Translations under genes and position numbers: made by a program
Assembly: GCA_027886175.1 (NCBI GenBank)
Contig: JAJNNQ010000040.1
Span: 27,796,001 to 27,860,000 of the forward strand
Reading direction: 5' to 3'
Origin: Phylloscopus collybita
Lineage: Eukaryota > Chordata > Aves > Passeriformes > Phylloscopidae
Length of the DNA stretch: 64,000 nucleotides
Notes under the pieces: model-generated
The model's input: the letters and a program-made list of their open reading frames with translations, nothing else
What the model was told of the DNA's origin: nothing
Databases searched by the model: none
In this document: positions 61,324 to 64,000 of the stretch, one piece after another
How positions within the stretch are numbered: the first letter of the stretch is position 1
Layout of the letters: every line of letters starts with the position of its first letter

Positions 61324-64000
61324 CTTCCATGGATAGATTATCAATGCAAACAATATAACCTTATAGAAGATTACAGAACCAAGCATTCTGTGAAAAAGCA
61401 GTTGTTTTGAAGCATATTTTTTATCTTACCAGGCATTAATTTTTCAAGTGCAGTAATACTTAGATGTTTTCATCAGATTCTTTTTTTTATACTACTGGAA
61501 AGTAACTGAATTTATAGAGTAGTATTGGTCTCTGTTTCCTTATGTTGGGACTAACATTAAGAAATTGTGGGTAAATTAATCAACGACACAAGAGCCAAAA
61601 ATGTCAATGGAAGTCAGAAGAGGCTAGATTCTCATGACATGTGCACAGTACTGTCTTTCTGACTGCATACCTTGTAGCTGAACAAAAGTACAAGAAATAG
61701 CACATCAGCTCATTTAGAAGGCTCCCATAACAGCTAATGACCTACAAAGAGTTCTCACAAAAGCCATGTTTACACTGCACCAGTGCCACTCAGCACATGT
61801 CATGGAGAACATAAATGAACAAACAAGTTCTTTGCCTTTTATTCTTCCTTTTCTGCAGTTACATAACTTAGTGAACGGCAGACCATGATGGGAGATTAGA
61901 ACCCGCAACACAGCTCCAGTTCTGTTTCGCCCTGTGGGCCTCATTTTTGTTAGGGTTCTTCTGAGATCAGCGCACAGATCCAGCTAGTGACAACAAGCAA
62001 TTCAACCAAAGTAAGAATATTGCTTTTCAAGGAAAACACATGGTAGGATAGACAAAAGACAAGGAGGAGAACTCCTCTGTCGTCTAGATCTGCCATCAAC
62101 AGAGCAGATGTGTGTTTTACACATGTTAATTAACTTATCACTTAGTAGTATAAATTGAATTAGTGTTACATTTTTATAGACAGGACACTGAACAAAAATA
62201 CATTGCTGACATCTCTCTTCAGAATACTTGTAATTTTTAACCATTCATTGGATTCCAGTTTTGACTCTAATCCAAATGACTGGTGGTGAGTCACCAGGGA
62301 AATATAACCTTAGGATATAAAATAAAACATATGACTTCCAAAGCAGAATATATTCTGGAATTCCCCTCTTATCCTCACTTCCTTAGATTCCTTGCAGCAT
62401 TCTTAAATTTACAATCGACAGCAGAGGTCCTACCATTTACAATTCCATAAACTATGGCATTCACTCCCTGGAACCATTCATAGAAAACAGTAAAAGGAAG
62501 CTTTGACCATGTGGAGAAAATACCCTGTTAAGGGATATCCAAAAATTCAATTATGTCAAATGTATTGAAAAAATCCCAGAAGATCAGAGATGCCAGTATT
62601 TATCCTGGCATTGCCTAAGTTTATAGCGCTGTACTTCAACAATCTCGATGTTGTTTTAAAGCAGTCTGCTTTCCCTCTATAGCTTACTGGAGTTTATTTG
62701 TATTTGTATTTTCAGCACAATAAAGCTATCAAAATGAAACAAGTTTCATAATGCAATGTTCAGGACGTGGACATGACACTCACGCTGGTGCTGAACATCC
62801 TCCATATGTGCTATACAGGTATTTGCTACCTGGCATATCAGTGCATCTGGCAGAATGGAAGGTTGCCATCATTGATGAGGACCACATGCATAGCACAACT
62901 TTGGGGTACGTAGTAACATTTGGGAAGCAGAAATATGTTGGGTTCAGAAATCCTGCTGCCTATTCTAGACAGTGGGTCTTCCCCACTGCAGATTGTCTCA
63001 ACCAAATAATATATTTTCTGCACTGGTCCAGGTTCAAACAAAGAGCTAGATTTGTCTTCCCTACTGATAGGCTGATGATCTCCTAAACCAGCATTTACCC
63101 TTCAACAGGGTTTTTATCACTTTTCAGATTTAAATCATGGTATTTTATGAATGTGGGTTAACACTACAGTCCATAGGCAGTTTATCTCAAGGATAAACTC
63201 CAAAACTTATCTCTGAGAGTACTGCAGGTTTCCCAACTGAATTTAATGACATATTGTAAACACTATACTGCTCTGCAGCAAAGTAACATGATCATAACTC
63301 TGTCCCTAGGTCTTAAAAAAGAACACAGTGTATTTAAGCTCACCAAACAGCTCGAGAATCAGACGGTAATTTCCACAAGAACCCTTTAGCAGTGATTGCT
63401 GCAGCATAGCTGCATTTACAAGAACCCTGAATAATTAGAGCTTTTAAATTTCACAGTTTGCATGAAAGTTTCTCTTCTCCAAAACATGCATGTGTGAAAA
63501 GACAAAAATATGAAGAAAGGAAAACTTTTGCTTCAGACTTCCTCTTGGCTAAGGTGTGCCAATATTGACAGTTTATCTAGCAATATCTACTTTTATCTGC
63601 AGTTTGATAACTCTGTCTTCAATCTTAGGCCATTTGAAATAGCAAGAATAGCTAAAAAAATTTTAAAAATCATTTACTGGTAGATTTTGAAAACTATGTA
63701 TAAAGAATTGTGAAATACTTAAGCATTCTGAGGAGTGCAACCACAACATCAGCCACACTCCTTCGGATTTCTTAGTACCAGCTGGTGCAGAGATTGATGG
63801 AAGCTATTTCCTCTCCTGTACACAGAGATTCTGACAGCCCTTGATTCCTGACTTAAAATTACTACACTGATCCCAACAGAAAAGCATTTTCAAACAATTT
63901 AGGCACCTATCCTCAACTGACCCAAGAACCTCTGAGATGTTCCAAGTCTTGAACAGACACTATTCCCACAACATGTACACAAGAATGTACTTGTGTCTAT

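Larger units (their letters stand above)
60194..64000 (-). other. RYR2 intron (partial), upstream of the residue-193 exon
   Basis: Contains the solo LTR at 60494-60800 and a small CCATCAGCCA repeat cluster near 61268-61323. The preceding RYR2 exon (encoding VRVGDDLILVSVSSERYL in human) was not found. The open frame at 62751-63086 (both strands partly open) has no recognisable domain. Confidence 0.8.

Noticed and set aside
62751..63086. 111-codon + strand open frame, with a 67-codon frame on the opposite strand
   Set aside because: No recognisable domain, no repeat match, and no splice-linked neighbours; probably chance.
1..64000. CRISPR array, prokaryotic operon or integrated bacterial DNA
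   Set aside because: There are no regularly spaced repeats or bacterial genes; the window is vertebrate intron and exon sequence throughout.

Overview
This window is a piece of a bird nuclear genome, most likely a passerine. It lies wholly inside one gene, the cardiac-type ryanodine receptor RYR2, read from the minus strand. Evidence for a bird: several CR1 LINE fragments carrying the ATTCTATG-type 3' end, small avian-style solo LTRs, and a short SINE with a tRNA-Ile-like head joined to a CR1-like tail. That SINE type is known from passerines (zebra finch TguSINE1). The DNA is AT-rich intron, with no bacterial-type operons or CRISPR.

The gene: 18 consecutive coding exons, each read from the sequence with GT/AG splice sites and continuous codon phase, run from 60193 down to 1505. 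They join without gap into exactly 830 codons, equivalent to about residues 193-1022 of human RYR2 (my count from memory of the human protein), with no insertion or deletion. By that count they are human exons 9-26. In order they encode the end of N-terminal domain A, beta-trefoil domain B (MIR region), helical domain C (RIH), the N-terminal solenoid, SPRY1, the first RyR repeat, and the start of the second. Earlier exons lie beyond 64000 and later ones below position 1. No second protein gene was found; other open frames are short, chance or repeat-derived.

Introns and repeats by region: 1-13300 holds RyR-repeat exons, hairpins, an AT microsatellite and a 0.9-kb CR1 (11217-12122). 13277-23411 holds the SPRY1 and solenoid exons, two antisense CR1 pieces and a 748-bp solo LTR with a 5-bp target duplication (20607-21354). 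The 6.6-kb intron 23925-30530 is the richest: a 327-bp solo LTR with a 6-bp duplication, the tRNA-Ile/CR1 SINE, and a pair of about 113-bp near-identical inverted repeats 1.44 kb apart. 30531-37644 carries RIH and trefoil exons. The long introns 37645-60093 are mostly unique AT-rich sequence with microsatellites, a G-quadruplex motif and an isolated CpG-rich patch near 50.9-51.06 kb. 60194-64000 holds a second solo LTR of the same family as the one at 24087. All three LTRs lie antisense to RYR2.

No new biological system is evident. The items most worth a second look are the inverted-repeat pair, the two sibling LTRs with perfect target duplications, the SINE, and the CpG-rich island.
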